NCBI GenBank assembly: GCA_025927795.1
Contig: JAICKT010000206.1
Location: 1 to 7,754, forward strand
Direction: 5' to 3'
Length of the DNA stretch: 7,754 nucleotides
Origin: Parafilimonas sp.
GTDB taxonomy: Bacteria; Bacteroidota; Bacteroidia; Chitinophagales; Chitinophagaceae
Part shown: one piece after another, positions 1-6,520 of the stretch
How positions within the stretch are numbered: the first letter of the stretch is position 1
Layout of the letters: each line of letters begins with the position of its first letter
Position numbers and translations under genes: made by a program
Notes under the pieces: model-generated
Databases searched by the model: none
Told to the model about the DNA's origin: nothing
The model's input: the letters and a program-made list of their open reading frames with translations, nothing else

Positions 1-844
1 GCATAATTTCATCATCTGCAAGCACAGCAGAAACGGGCAAGGTGCCGCCGCTTAATGCTTTGCCAAGAATTAAAATATCTGCACGCACATTTTCATAATC
101 GCAGGCAAGCATCTTTCCTGTTCTTGCCAAACCTGTTTGAATTTCATCAGCAATAAATAATACATTATACGCTTCACACAATTGTTTTGCTTTTGACAGA
201 TAACCATCATCAGGCACAACAACGCCGGCTTCACCTTGTATCGGTTCAATTAAAAATCCTGAAATGTTTTTGTCTTCCATTGCTTTTTGCAAAGCTTCAA
301 TATCATTAAAAGGAACAATAACAAATCCTGGCATGTAGGGACCAAAACCATTATATGATTGCGGGTCTGTACTAAAAGAAATTACCGTACTTGTTCTGCC
401 ATGAAAATTATTTTCACACACAATAATTTTTGCTTCACCATTTTTAATTCCTTTTTTATCATAAGCCCAGCGGCGGCAAAGTTTAATAGCAGTTTCAACA
501 GCTTCAACGCCGGTATTCATTGGAAGCACTTTGTCGTAACCGAAATATTCGGTGATGAATTTTTCATACTCGCCCAAAAGATTATTATAAAATGCACGTG
601 AAGTAAGCGTGAGCTTTTGCGCCTGTTCAATCAACGCATTTATAATACGAGGATGACAATGACCTTGATTCATTGCAGAATATCCGCTTAAAAAATCAAA
701 GTATTTTTTACCGTCAACATCCCAAACAAAAACGCCTTTGCCCTTTTCTAAAACAACCGGCAATGGATGATAATTGTGAGCGCCAAAGTTTTCTTCGAGT
801 TGTAAATAATGATTTGTTTTATCGGTTAGTGTATGTGTAAGCAT
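1..844 (-). CDS. rocD: Ornithine aminotransferase, 3' end outside window
   Basis: PLP-dependent class III aminotransferase that converts ornithine and 2-oxoglutarate to glutamate semialdehyde and glutamate in the cytoplasm, as part of arginine/ornithine catabolism and proline synthesis. Reading the minus strand from the ATG at 844 gives 281 residues without a stop before the window edge; full-length family members are about 400-415, so about 130 C-terminal residues are missing. Visible family marks are LSGYSAMNQGHCHP (about 52-65), MNTGVEAVETAIK (109-121), the ENNFHGRT substrate/PLP segment (144-151), the PLP-binding ADEIQTG (Asp233) and the Schiff-base lysine in LGKALSGG (Lys262). MNTGVEAVE and the overall pattern favour ornithine aminotransferase over acetylornithine or GABA aminotransferases. 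The start fits, because no other in-frame ATG precedes the conserved N-terminal block. It lies 190 bases downstream of the LytTR operon on the same strand and is probably an independent unit. A weak TACGTTTC element (882-889, minus) could be its -7 box. Confidence 0.93.
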   Translation of the reverse strand, partial: MLTHTLTDKTNHYLQLEENFGAHNYHPLPVVLEKGKGVFVWDVDGKKYFDFLSGYSAMNQGHCHPRIINALIEQAQKLTLTSRAFYNNLLGEYEKFITEYFGYDKVLPMNTGVEAVETAIKLCRRWAYDKKGIKNGEAKIIVCENNFHGRTSTVISFSTDPQSYNGFGPYMPGFVIVPFNDIEALQKAMEDKNISGFLIEPIQGEAGVVVPDDGYLSKAKQLCEAYNVLFIADEIQTGLARTGKMLACDYENVRADILILGKALSGGTLPVSAVLADDEIM

Positions 845-1034
845 AAAATCAATTATACATTATGAATGATGAATTACAAGAGAAACGTAAGCAGTTTGCA
901 GCTTTTATCATTGCAAACAATAACAATAAAACTTAGTGGTTGAGCAGATCTAAATTATTGGAGAGAAAACGCATGTTTTATAATTCGGATGCAAGGTAAT
1001 AATTTTTGTGCAGAATTTACCAGGCGTCTGACAT
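845..1034. other. Intergenic gap between LytTR operon and rocD
   Basis: 190 bases between two minus-strand genes. I see no ORF, no RNA and no convincing terminator hairpin for the signalling operon. The best structure is a short imperfect CAGGCGTCTG palindrome at 1020-1029, too weak to call. The rocD promoter should lie here; TACGTTTC (minus strand, 889 to 882) resembles the Bacteroidota TAnnTTTG -7 box but has no TTG at the expected spacing. Confidence 0.4.
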
Positions 1035-1769
1035 CTATTGTGAATGCAACCACTTCTCCACTTCATGCCTGTAACTTCTGCTGATGGGTATTTCGTATTT
1101 ACCGATTTGAATTAATTCAGGTGTAAATGATTCTATTCGTTTTAATGAAACAATAAAGGAACGATGCGTTCTCACAAATAAATTGTTAGGAAGGTTTTCT
1201 TCTATTGATGAGATAGTTTGTTTAGTAACAATGGTTTTGTCTTTTGTAACCACTTTTATATAATCTTTTAAACTTTCAATAAATAAAATATCATCAAAAT
1301 TTACTTTAATATTTTTTCTGTCGGCACGTAAATAAATAAAACTATCTGCGGTTGCATTTGGCGGAGTAGTTTTTAAACTGAAATCATTTACGCTAACAGT
1401 AATATTTAATCGTAAAACTTTATTTACTGCTTTTAAAAAACGCTCAAACGAAATTGGTTTTAATAAATAATCAACAGCATCTAATTCAAAACCATCTACT
1501 GCATATTTTCTGAAAGCTGTTGTAAAAATTACTTTGGGCGGATTAATAAGTGAGCGCATAAAATCTGTGCCTAATAATTGCGGCATTTGTATATCGAGAA
1601 AAAGCAAATCAACTTCATTGTTTTGTAAAATGGATAAAGCATCTACTGCATTATTAACTGAAGTTTTTAATTGAAGTACAGGCACCGCAGCAATATATTT
1701 TTCTATCACCTGCAATGCCGGTGGCTCATCATCAACCGCAAGACAAATTATTTTTTTATCGTTGAGCAT
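1035..1769 (-). CDS. LytTR-family response regulator (LytR/AlgR type)
   Basis: 244-residue two-component transcription regulator, the usual length for this family. The N-terminal receiver domain (about 6-120) has the acidic pair Asp13-Asp14, the phospho-acceptor Asp59 in LFLDIQMP, the Thr83/Thr84 switch in IFTTAF and Lys104 in DYLLKPISFERF, so it should be phosphorylatable. The C-terminal LytTR DNA-binding domain (about 143-244) shows IYLRADRKNIKVNFDDILFI, then ESLKDYIKV, LFVRTHRSFIVSL and IPISRSYRHEV, all typical. It starts 20 bases after the stop of the histidine kinase gene; an AAGAAG purine stretch 14-19 bases before the ATG may help initiation. The natural phosphodonor is the adjacent kinase. 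Targets are unknown; the divergent region at 4041-4211 is the obvious place to look for autoregulation. Confidence 0.95.
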   Translation of the reverse strand: MLNDKKIICLAVDDEPPALQVIEKYIAAVPVLQLKTSVNNAVDALSILQNNEVDLLFLDIQMPQLLGTDFMRSLINPPKVIFTTAFRKYAVDGFELDAVDYLLKPISFERFLKAVNKVLRLNITVSVNDFSLKTTPPNATADSFIYLRADRKNIKVNFDDILFIESLKDYIKVVTKDKTIVTKQTISSIEENLPNNLFVRTHRSFIVSLKRIESFTPELIQIGKYEIPISRSYRHEVEKWLHSQ

Positions 1770-1789
1770 TGCATTAGATTAAATCTTCT

Positions 1790-2866
1790 TCAAGCTACAA
1801 ATTCCTTTGCTATTTTTTGTAAAGGAATTTGCATGTTTACAGTAAAAGTATTTTCAGTTGATTCTATTAAAAGCAAATGATTTTGCGGATACAAAAGCTC
1901 TAATCTTTTCCTTATATTATTTAAGCCAATGCCTCCTTTATCGTTTATAAAGTTATCTGCAGGCTTACTATTTGCAACAGTAAAATGAAGTATGTCTTCA
2001 TCTGCCTGTATAAATAATTGTATCCATGGATCTGCAAGCATCTTACTGGCGCCATGTTTAAAACTGTTTTCTATAAAAGGAATCATTAATAAAGGGGTAA
2101 CCATTTTATTTTGATAATCGCCTTCTACATTTATTTTTATATCGAGGCGCTTACCATAACGCACTTTTTCAAGCTCAATATAATCTTTAAGCGACTGCAC
2201 TTCTTTTTCTAAATAAACAAACTGCGCTTTACATTCATTAATCATATAATAAAGCGTGTCATTTAATTTATCAACAAGCATAGGCGCCTGCGGCGATTTG
2301 TTTAATGTAAATGAATAGATATTATTGAGTGTATTAAATAAAAAATGCGGATGCACCTGCGCTTTTAGTAACTGTATTTCAGCATTTGTTTTTTCACGTT
2401 GTTTTTGTTCTCTTTCTTCTGTTTTTAGATAATAGTTTTTCATCATTTTTACAAATAGAAAAAGAAAAAGAATAAACATCGGTCCTACGCCAATAAAATT
2501 TCCGGTTATAAACCAAAGATTGTAAAAGAGCTTATCAGACGACTTATCCTGGATAAAATAATAAACATAAAAAAGTATAAAAAATGAAACCATAAATCCT
2601 GTGAAAGCCAGGATTTTTTTGTGTTGAGCAAAGTATAATGGTACTAACACATAAACTGCCAAATAGGTAAATGCTATTTCTGCTGCAACTTCAATTAACT
2701 CCTGGCTTATGCAATTAACCGGTGCAAAACTTGCTATAGTATTACCGCCCGTTACCATGCCGAATACGCTATTAAGCGTTAAATAAACAATCCAGGCAAA
2801 CCAAAAAGTTATATGCCGGTATTTTCGGTTTTTACCATTATCAAATATAAAATTGTATAAGCTCAT
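1790..2866 (-). CDS. Membrane sensor histidine kinase (His_kinase/LytS-type, catalytically intact)
   Basis: 358-residue inner-membrane kinase expected to phosphorylate the LytTR regulator encoded 20 bases downstream. The N-terminus carries the RKYRHITFWFAWIVY start typical of Bacteroidota members, then four hydrophobic segments (about 19-37, 58-80, 85-104 and 117-140) with no large extracytoplasmic domain, so the signal is probably sensed in or at the membrane. A short coiled coil (about 145-168, rich in E, K and Q) leads to the His_kinase domain. There QVHPHFLFNTLNNI holds the phospho-acceptor His174, PFIENSFKHG (263-272) is the N-box with Glu266/Asn267, and GGIGLNNIRKRL (311-322) is the G-box. 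Every catalytic motif is present, in contrast to the neighbouring paralogue. The start ATG overlaps the stop of the upstream gene as ATGA, which implies translational coupling. The stimulus cannot be read from sequence. Confidence 0.95.
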   Translation of the reverse strand: MSLYNFIFDNGKNRKYRHITFWFAWIVYLTLNSVFGMVTGGNTIASFAPVNCISQELIEVAAEIAFTYLAVYVLVPLYFAQHKKILAFTGFMVSFFILFYVYYFIQDKSSDKLFYNLWFITGNFIGVGPMFILFLFLFVKMMKNYYLKTEEREQKQREKTNAEIQLLKAQVHPHFLFNTLNNIYSFTLNKSPQAPMLVDKLNDTLYYMINECKAQFVYLEKEVQSLKDYIELEKVRYGKRLDIKINVEGDYQNKMVTPLLMIPFIENSFKHGASKMLADPWIQLFIQADEDILHFTVANSKPADNFINDKGGIGLNNIRKRLELLYPQNHLLLIESTENTFTVNMQIPLQKIAKEFVA

Positions 2867-3822
2867 ACAGTTGCTTCATATTCGGGTTGCTCTGCTTTAT
2901 TCAAAGCGGCAGATTCGGAAAGAATTAATCTAAGCGATATTTCCATTAAGCTATCTTGAAAATTGGTTTTCAAAAGATATTTGCTTGCATAAAATTTTTC
3001 AAGCCTGCTTTTGAAGTTGTTGATTATTTCATCAGGGAAAGAACATGACAGTTTCATTTTCTTTATCTCACTAACAGAAAACAAGAAAAATAATTCATTG
3101 GTTTGAAGGCTGCATTCAACATGTATTCTTAATTGTTTTTCATCATTATTATTCAGGTTAATGAAACAGTCTTGTAAAAACGATAAGAGGACTGAAGGAA
3201 CTACAGAAAATTTTTTAAGTTCTTCTTTTAAATTAATATTAATAAAGAAATGGTACCCTGTTTTATTTTCTTCAAATAAAATATATTGTTTAACTGCAGA
3301 AAGCTCCTGGTATAAAGAAATAAATTCAGCATTGCAGTCGTATAAAAGATAACTGAGCACATCAGAAAGCTGCAAAATCATTTTTGCAGATTCGGGAAAT
3401 CCATTCTCCATATTTTTTTTCAGGCTTTTTAAAGATTGAAAAAGAAAATCCGGTTGAATGGATGTTTTAAGTGTTTGCAATTCTGTTTTAATTCTTTCAT
3501 TTTCCATTTCAAGCACCTGCTTGCGCTGCAAATACCATTCTTTTACAAACTTTATTCCCGCTGCAAAGCATCCTATTGCAATAGCGAGAAATGCATTATT
3601 ATTCCCATAACCAAAAACAGTAATTGGTTTTAATGTTGCAATATCACAGTTACAGGTTTTTTTAAAAAATAGAACAGCCATGAAATAATTCACCAGGTTG
3701 AACAATGCATACAACAAGAATGCAGCAATAAAAAATTGCATAAATTTTTTTTCTGCAAGTAAGCAGGCAAAAGAAAATATAAAAAAACATAAACAGAAAA
3801 TATGCAGGCAGGCAAATAACAA
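2863..3822 (-). CDS. Degenerate histidine kinase homologue (pseudokinase), kinase-domain half of a frameshifted gene
   Basis: Open frame of 319 codons beginning at a TTG, with a stop codon three codons upstream, so it is unlikely to be the true start. The first 24 or so residues are an out-of-frame reading of a membrane segment encoded in the other frame; from FMQFFIAAF onward it reads as the second half of a four-helix sensor kinase. Membrane segments at about 27-53 and 77-93 and a coiled coil at 98-119 precede a His_kinase-like domain. Compared with the sibling kinase, PHFLFN is PDFLFQ (Asp125 at the phospho-His place), the N-box ENSFKHG is QDCFINL (217-223), and the G-box GIGLNN is DEIINN (264-269). 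The helical parts between them (LSDVLSYLLYDCNAEFISL, 152-170) align without gaps. The product should neither bind ATP normally nor autophosphorylate, but could dimerise. The stop overlaps the next kinase's ATG (ATGA). Either a decaying copy or a retained partner; see the A8 entry. Confidence 0.8.
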   Translation of the reverse strand: MLFACLHIFCLCFFIFSFACLLAEKKFMQFFIAAFLLYALFNLVNYFMAVLFFKKTCNCDIATLKPITVFGYGNNNAFLAIAIGCFAAGIKFVKEWYLQRKQVLEMENERIKTELQTLKTSIQPDFLFQSLKSLKKNMENGFPESAKMILQLSDVLSYLLYDCNAEFISLYQELSAVKQYILFEENKTGYHFFININLKEELKKFSVVPSVLLSFLQDCFINLNNNDEKQLRIHVECSLQTNELFFLFSVSEIKKMKLSCSFPDEIINNFKSRLEKFYASKYLLKTNFQDSLMEISLRLILSESAALNKAEQPEYEATV

Positions 3823-3995
3823 TAAACGCTAACCCATGCAACATAAAATGCGTTTGAGTGATATAAGACTGTAACAACTTCAGGCGTTAAGCTTTGTAAA
3901 TAAAAAAAGGTTGTATATACAAGCCAAAACACTAAATGCCTTGTAATTCTGGACAAAGCTTTATTTGAAAATATAATCTTACTAAAAAACATCAT
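3690..3995 (-). pseudogene. N-terminal membrane half of the frameshifted histidine kinase homologue
   Basis: This frame opens from a TTG at 4040, but the likely start is one of the two ATG codons at 3995 and 3992. It contains SRITRHLVFWLVYTTFFYLQ, matching the RHxxFWxxY entry of the sibling kinase (RHITFWFAWIVYLTL). A long hydrophobic stretch follows and ends in YFLLPAYLQKK, the equivalent of VLVPLYFAQHKK in the sibling. After the lysines the frame runs about 19 more codons with no family resemblance and stops at 3690, while the expected continuation (KFMQFFIAAFLLYALF) sits in the -1 frame. Joining the two across the A run at 3745-3752 gives a 377-residue protein with four membrane segments, close to the 358 residues of its neighbour. 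I therefore treat it and 2863-3822 as one gene with a single frameshift, not as two genes. Confidence 0.75.
3745..3752 (-). other. A8 homopolymer at the kinase frameshift junction
   Basis: On the coding (minus) strand the junction reads CAG AAA AAA AAT TTA in the upstream frame and GCA GAA AAA AAA TTT ATG in the downstream frame. One added A, or a -1 ribosomal slip on the A AAA AAT heptamer, joins the two halves as LQKK-K/N-FMQFF. Possible causes are a sequencing or assembly error, a real one-base deletion, transcriptional slippage on the A run, or programmed -1 frameshifting. The sequence alone does not separate these. Confidence 0.7.
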
Positions 3996-4032
3996 AGCGC
4001 TTGCTATAAAGTTAGCCACTAATTCAGGCGAC

Positions 4033-4062
4033 TTGAACAAAATTCAACAGTCGTTACGTTTT
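4033..4062 (+). promoter_or_regulatory. Candidate distal promoter and palindrome in the divergent region
   Basis: TTG at 4033-4035, a 19-base spacer and TACGTTTT at 4055-4062 resemble the Bacteroidota TTG-N19-TAnnTTTG promoter with one mismatch. It would give a leader of about 140 bases for the gene at 4212. The -7 box overlaps a small inverted repeat, CGTTT-TCGC-AAACG (4057-4070). On the opposite strand TTCGTTTG (4072 to 4065) is a one-mismatch -7 box that could serve the signalling operon. Candidate only. Confidence 0.3.
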
Positions 4063-4156
4063 CGCAAACGAATACCATTTGTCGCCGATAAATATGAAAC
4101 GCCATTGAATTGAAGCTGTGTATTGCCAATTCATGGTAAAACAGCAAAACAAAAAA

Positions 4157-4184
4157 TTTACGCCTGTTAAGCGCAATAGGTTTG
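4157..4184 (+). promoter_or_regulatory. Promoter of the PepSY-like gene
   Basis: TAGGTTTG at 4177-4184 is a perfect match to the Bacteroidota -7 consensus TAnnTTTG. A TTT in place of TTG lies 17 bases upstream (4157-4159). Transcription would begin near 4191, leaving a leader of about 20 bases that includes the purine stretch AAGAAAAG just before the ATG at 4212. Confidence 0.5.
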
Positions 4185-4211
4185 GTTTATTAAATCAAAC
4201 AAGAAAAGTTT

Positions 4212-4736
4212 ATGAAAACAAAAATAATTGTGTTTACAGCTTGCATGTGGTTATTAAATACTAACCAATCTATTTCACAGCTTGCTTTAAATAAACAACA
4301 TGATACTTATTCACCATCATCAGTTACAAATACTTCTATAGCTGCCCTTAATTTAAATACTGTTGCTGCAAGTATTAAAGTAGAAAGGTCTTTCATATCC
4401 TATTTTGGCGAAGCTGCAGAAAACAACTGGAGCATGGCTGGCAACTATTTTCTTAACTGTTTTAATGTAAATGGCTTACTCACCTATGCATGGTTTACAA
4501 AAAATGGACAGCTTATTAATGTAACTACTTATGGTACAGAAAAAGATTTACCGGCAGATGTAAGAAATATTGTAAAAAGCAAGTATTATGATTATAAAAT
4601 TGCCGCGGCTATCGAAGTAAAAGAAGATAATCGTGATATATGGGTGGTACAATTAGATAATGCATCGGAACAAATAACAATAAGAGTTGAAGATGGTGAA
4701 ATGGAGCAGGTACAGCAATACATTAAATCAAAATAA
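4212..4736 (+). CDS. Secreted PepSY-like (putative beta-lactamase-inhibitor-like) protein
   Basis: 174-residue exported protein of unknown function. Residues 1 to about 22 form a signal peptide (MKTK, hydrophobic IIVFTACMWLL, then a probable cut near SIS-QLA). The mature part matches in pattern the putative beta-lactamase-inhibitor-like PepSY-like fold (PF11396 type) that is abundant in Bacteroidota. The pattern is FISYFGEAAENNWSMAGNYF (61-80), then AWFTKNGQLINVTTY (93-107) and the KDLPADVRNIVKSKYYDYKI block (111-130), followed by a strand-rich end with VVQLDN and IRVEDGEM. The family name does not establish beta-lactamase inhibition; PepSY-like domains are thought to modulate extracytoplasmic partners. 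It is transcribed away from the kinase operon with a strong -7 box of its own, and a periplasmic protein beside a membrane sensor could be a target or an input of that system, which is inference. The ATG choice is supported by the signal peptide. Confidence 0.8.
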   Translation: MKTKIIVFTACMWLLNTNQSISQLALNKQHDTYSPSSVTNTSIAALNLNTVAASIKVERSFISYFGEAAENNWSMAGNYFLNCFNVNGLLTYAWFTKNGQLINVTTYGTEKDLPADVRNIVKSKYYDYKIAAAIEVKEDNRDIWVVQLDNASEQITIRVEDGEMEQVQQYIKSK

Positions 4737-4776
4737 CTATTTCAAATAGTCGGAAACAAGCAGTGAAAATAGAGAA

Positions 4777-4800
4777 CTTTCTTTTCAGAAAGACTTTTGT
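4777..4800 (+). terminator. Weak hairpin terminator after the PepSY-like gene
   Basis: CTTTCT (4777-4782), loop TTTC, AGAAAG (4787-4792), followed by ACTTTTGT. The six-pair stem is AT-rich and the T-tract is interrupted, so termination may be partial. Confidence 0.4.
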
Positions 4801-4806
4801 TTGAAC

Positions 4807-4836
4807 TTGGTTTTTTAAAACCTGAAATTAGCTATG
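4807..4836 (+). promoter_or_regulatory. Candidate promoter of the haloperoxidase gene
   Basis: TTG at 4807-4809, a 19-base spacer and TAGCTATG at 4829-4836 fit TTG-N19-TAnnTTTG with one mismatch. Transcription would start near 4843 and give a leader of about 84 bases that is T-rich and has no clear Shine-Dalgarno sequence. A GGTTTT-TT-AAAACC palindrome (4809-4822) sits inside the spacer and could be an operator or chance. Confidence 0.4.
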
Positions 4837-4926
4837 CAACCCAAAATTTTATTATCCCATTTTTCTTTTCTTTAAAGGTTCTCGCTTTTCTAATCTTTAT
4901 TCAATCACAATAAAAATTTATAAATC

Positions 4927-6297
4927 ATGAAAAAGTTTTTAAGTAAATTCAGCAGACATGCAATATACCCCACCCTGTTTTGTATGATTTTTTTGAGCGT
5001 TAGTTTTTTTGCCTGTAAAAAAACTGAAGTACCAATTTCGCAAAGCAGTGAAAACAGCAGTAATCTGCTGCTAAACAAAAACGCATCGCAATTTTCATCC
5101 GAAGTAATAGACAAATGGATCACTATGCAGCTTCGCCTGGATCGCGATGCTGTTGGTATTCCCAATGTTGCTTTTTTCAGGTACACGGCTTATTCAGGTG
5201 TTGCCGCTTTTGCAGCGGTTGCTCCAGGTACCAATGTTGGCGTATCCTTTAGTGGCAAATTGAACCGGTTAACAAACCTGCCTCAGGCAAACGCGCTTGC
5301 ACTACTTTATTGGCCAGCAAGTGTAAATACCGCTCTGGCTTTTATGAACCGGAGTATGTTTACAACAGCAACTGCTATTGATAAAGCGGCAATTGATTCT
5401 TTGGAAAATGCACTGAACAATTCCTTTCTTTCCAAGTCAAATCCGGCAGTAATAGCCTTGTCAAATGCTTTTGGAAAGGCTGTAGCCACTGCCATTTTCA
5501 ACTGGTCTGAAACGGATAGTTATAAACATGCAAGCGACCCGTACATACCACCGGTTGGGCCGGGTTTGTGGGTTCCTACGCCACCAACTTTTGCGCCTGC
5601 CAGCACACCGTATTGGGGCAATAACAGACCTATTATAGCAGGAGACATTGATAACACACAACCCGGTGCTCCTATCGCATATTCTGAAGATCAAAACTCA
5701 GATTTTTATAAAATGGTAAAGCGCGTATATACTGTGTCACAAAACTTGACACCTGCTGATTCAGCACAGGCATTATTCTGGAGAGATAATCCGGGCGTTA
5801 CCGCTGGAGGGCACTGGCTAAGTATTTTGCAACAGGTGTTGAAACAAACCAATACTAAGCTTGATAAAGCAGCGTTTGCTTATGCGTTAACCGGCGCTTG
5901 TATGAATGATGCGAGTATTAGTGTTTGGCAAACAAAATATCATTATAATCTTGTAAGACCAGTTACATACATACAAAATGTGCTGGGACATACAAGCTGG
6001 CTTCCTCTTTTATCTACTCCCGCACATCCTGAATATTCTTCTGCCCATTGTGCTATGTCCGGTGCAGCAGCAAAGGCACTTACAGCAATTTTTGGAGATA
6101 TTGGAAGCTTCACAGACCATACGTATGATTATTTGGGTTATGCTCCACGAACTTTCAGTTCATTTCGTGCTATTGGTGAAGATGTAGCACAGGCAAGAGT
6201 ACTTGCAGGTCTTCATTATAAACCTTCCTGCGATACTGCATCGATACAGGGAAGAAAAGTAACAGCGAATATTTTGCGAATATTGAATTTGCATTAA
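4927..6297 (+). CDS. Vanadium-dependent haloperoxidase / PAP2-superfamily lipoprotein
   Basis: 456-residue exported enzyme of the vanadium haloperoxidase/acid phosphatase superfamily. The N-terminus is a lipoprotein signal: basic MKKFLSKFSRH, hydrophobic core, lipobox SFFAC with Cys30, then KK, so it is anchored to the envelope. The helical N-terminal part (about 55-200) begins VIDKWITMQLRLDRDAVGIPN. The C-terminal PAP2-type core holds all three signature blocks: Lys337 and Arg344 in WQTKYHYNLVRP (K-x6-RP), Ser372-Ala373-His374 in HPEYSSAHCAMSGA (acid-base His; Gly of the classic PSGH replaced by Ala), and Arg424 and His430 in ARVLAGLHYKP (R-x5-H, the vanadate-bonding His). With vanadate it would oxidise halides with peroxide; with phosphate chemistry it would be a phosphatase. 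Sequence alone does not decide between them, although overall shape resembles the haloperoxidase-like proteins of Bacteroidota. It appears monocistronic, with its own terminator at 6305-6340. Confidence 0.88.
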   Translation: MKKFLSKFSRHAIYPTLFCMIFLSVSFFACKKTEVPISQSSENSSNLLLNKNASQFSSEVIDKWITMQLRLDRDAVGIPNVAFFRYTAYSGVAAFAAVAPGTNVGVSFSGKLNRLTNLPQANALALLYWPASVNTALAFMNRSMFTTATAIDKAAIDSLENALNNSFLSKSNPAVIALSNAFGKAVATAIFNWSETDSYKHASDPYIPPVGPGLWVPTPPTFAPASTPYWGNNRPIIAGDIDNTQPGAPIAYSEDQNSDFYKMVKRVYTVSQNLTPADSAQALFWRDNPGVTAGGHWLSILQQVLKQTNTKLDKAAFAYALTGACMNDASISVWQTKYHYNLVRPVTYIQNVLGHTSWLPLLSTPAHPEYSSAHCAMSGAAAKALTAIFGDIGSFTDHTYDYLGYAPRTFSSFRAIGEDVAQARVLAGLHYKPSCDTASIQGRKVTANILRILNLH

Positions 6298-6304
6298 ATT
6301 AATA

Positions 6305-6340
6305 AAAGAGGCTGTTTCCAACTTTTGGCATAGCCTCTTT
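6305..6340 (+). terminator. Rho-independent terminator of the haloperoxidase gene
   Basis: Nine-base arms AAAGAGGCT (6305-6313) and AGCCTCTTT (6332-6340) enclose an 18-base loop that itself can pair CCAA (6318-6321) with TTGG (6325-6328). T residues of the right arm and ATTT follow. It begins seven bases after the stop codon. Confidence 0.75.
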
Positions 6341-6361
6341 ATTTGGATAGAAGCTACTGCA

Positions 6362-6487
6362 ATGACGTTTGGCCCTGATGTCAAACTCTATGTTTCTGCA
6401 TGGGGTATCGGTCCTCCGGGTGCAGGGCAAATTTTACAAATTGGTTTTAAATGCGAAGAAGTGCAGGCTGATGATGTGAAGCAATAA
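6362..6487 (+). pseudogene. Coding-like 41-codon tail, probably the 3' remnant of a lost gene
   Basis: From the ATG at 6362 the frame reads MTFGPDVKLYVSAW, then GIGPPGAGQILQIGFKCEEV, and ends VQADDVKQ at a TAA (6485-6487). Codon choice (GGT, CCG, GCA, GAA, GAT) and composition look like real coding sequence and are richer in GC than the flanks. The frame stays open upstream through the terminator at 6305-6340 without a plausible start, and a strong terminator follows 33 bases after the stop. It therefore looks like the C-terminal end of a gene whose body was deleted, retained together with its terminator; a genuine small gene is the alternative. I do not recognise the family. Confidence 0.4.
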
Positions 6488-6520
6488 ATATTTTAATTTT
6501 TATCCAACAAGTATTTATAC

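Noticed and set aside
359..601. Plus-strand ORF opposite the aminotransferase
   Set aside because: It lies wholly antisense to a well-supported ornithine aminotransferase frame and has no family features.
3662..3877. Third overlapping minus-strand frame in the kinase membrane region
   Set aside because: Hydrophobic only because T-rich membrane-coding DNA reads as hydrophobic in every frame; the RHxxFW entry and the kinase continuation are in the other two frames.
4738..4750. CTATTT-C-AAATAG palindrome right after the PepSY-like stop codon
   Set aside because: A one-base loop cannot form a good hairpin and no T-tract follows; probably chance in AT-rich DNA.
4905..5186. Minus-strand ORF of 93 codons overlapping the haloperoxidase start
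   Set aside because: It is antisense to the signal peptide and conserved N-terminus of the haloperoxidase; composition fits a shadow frame.
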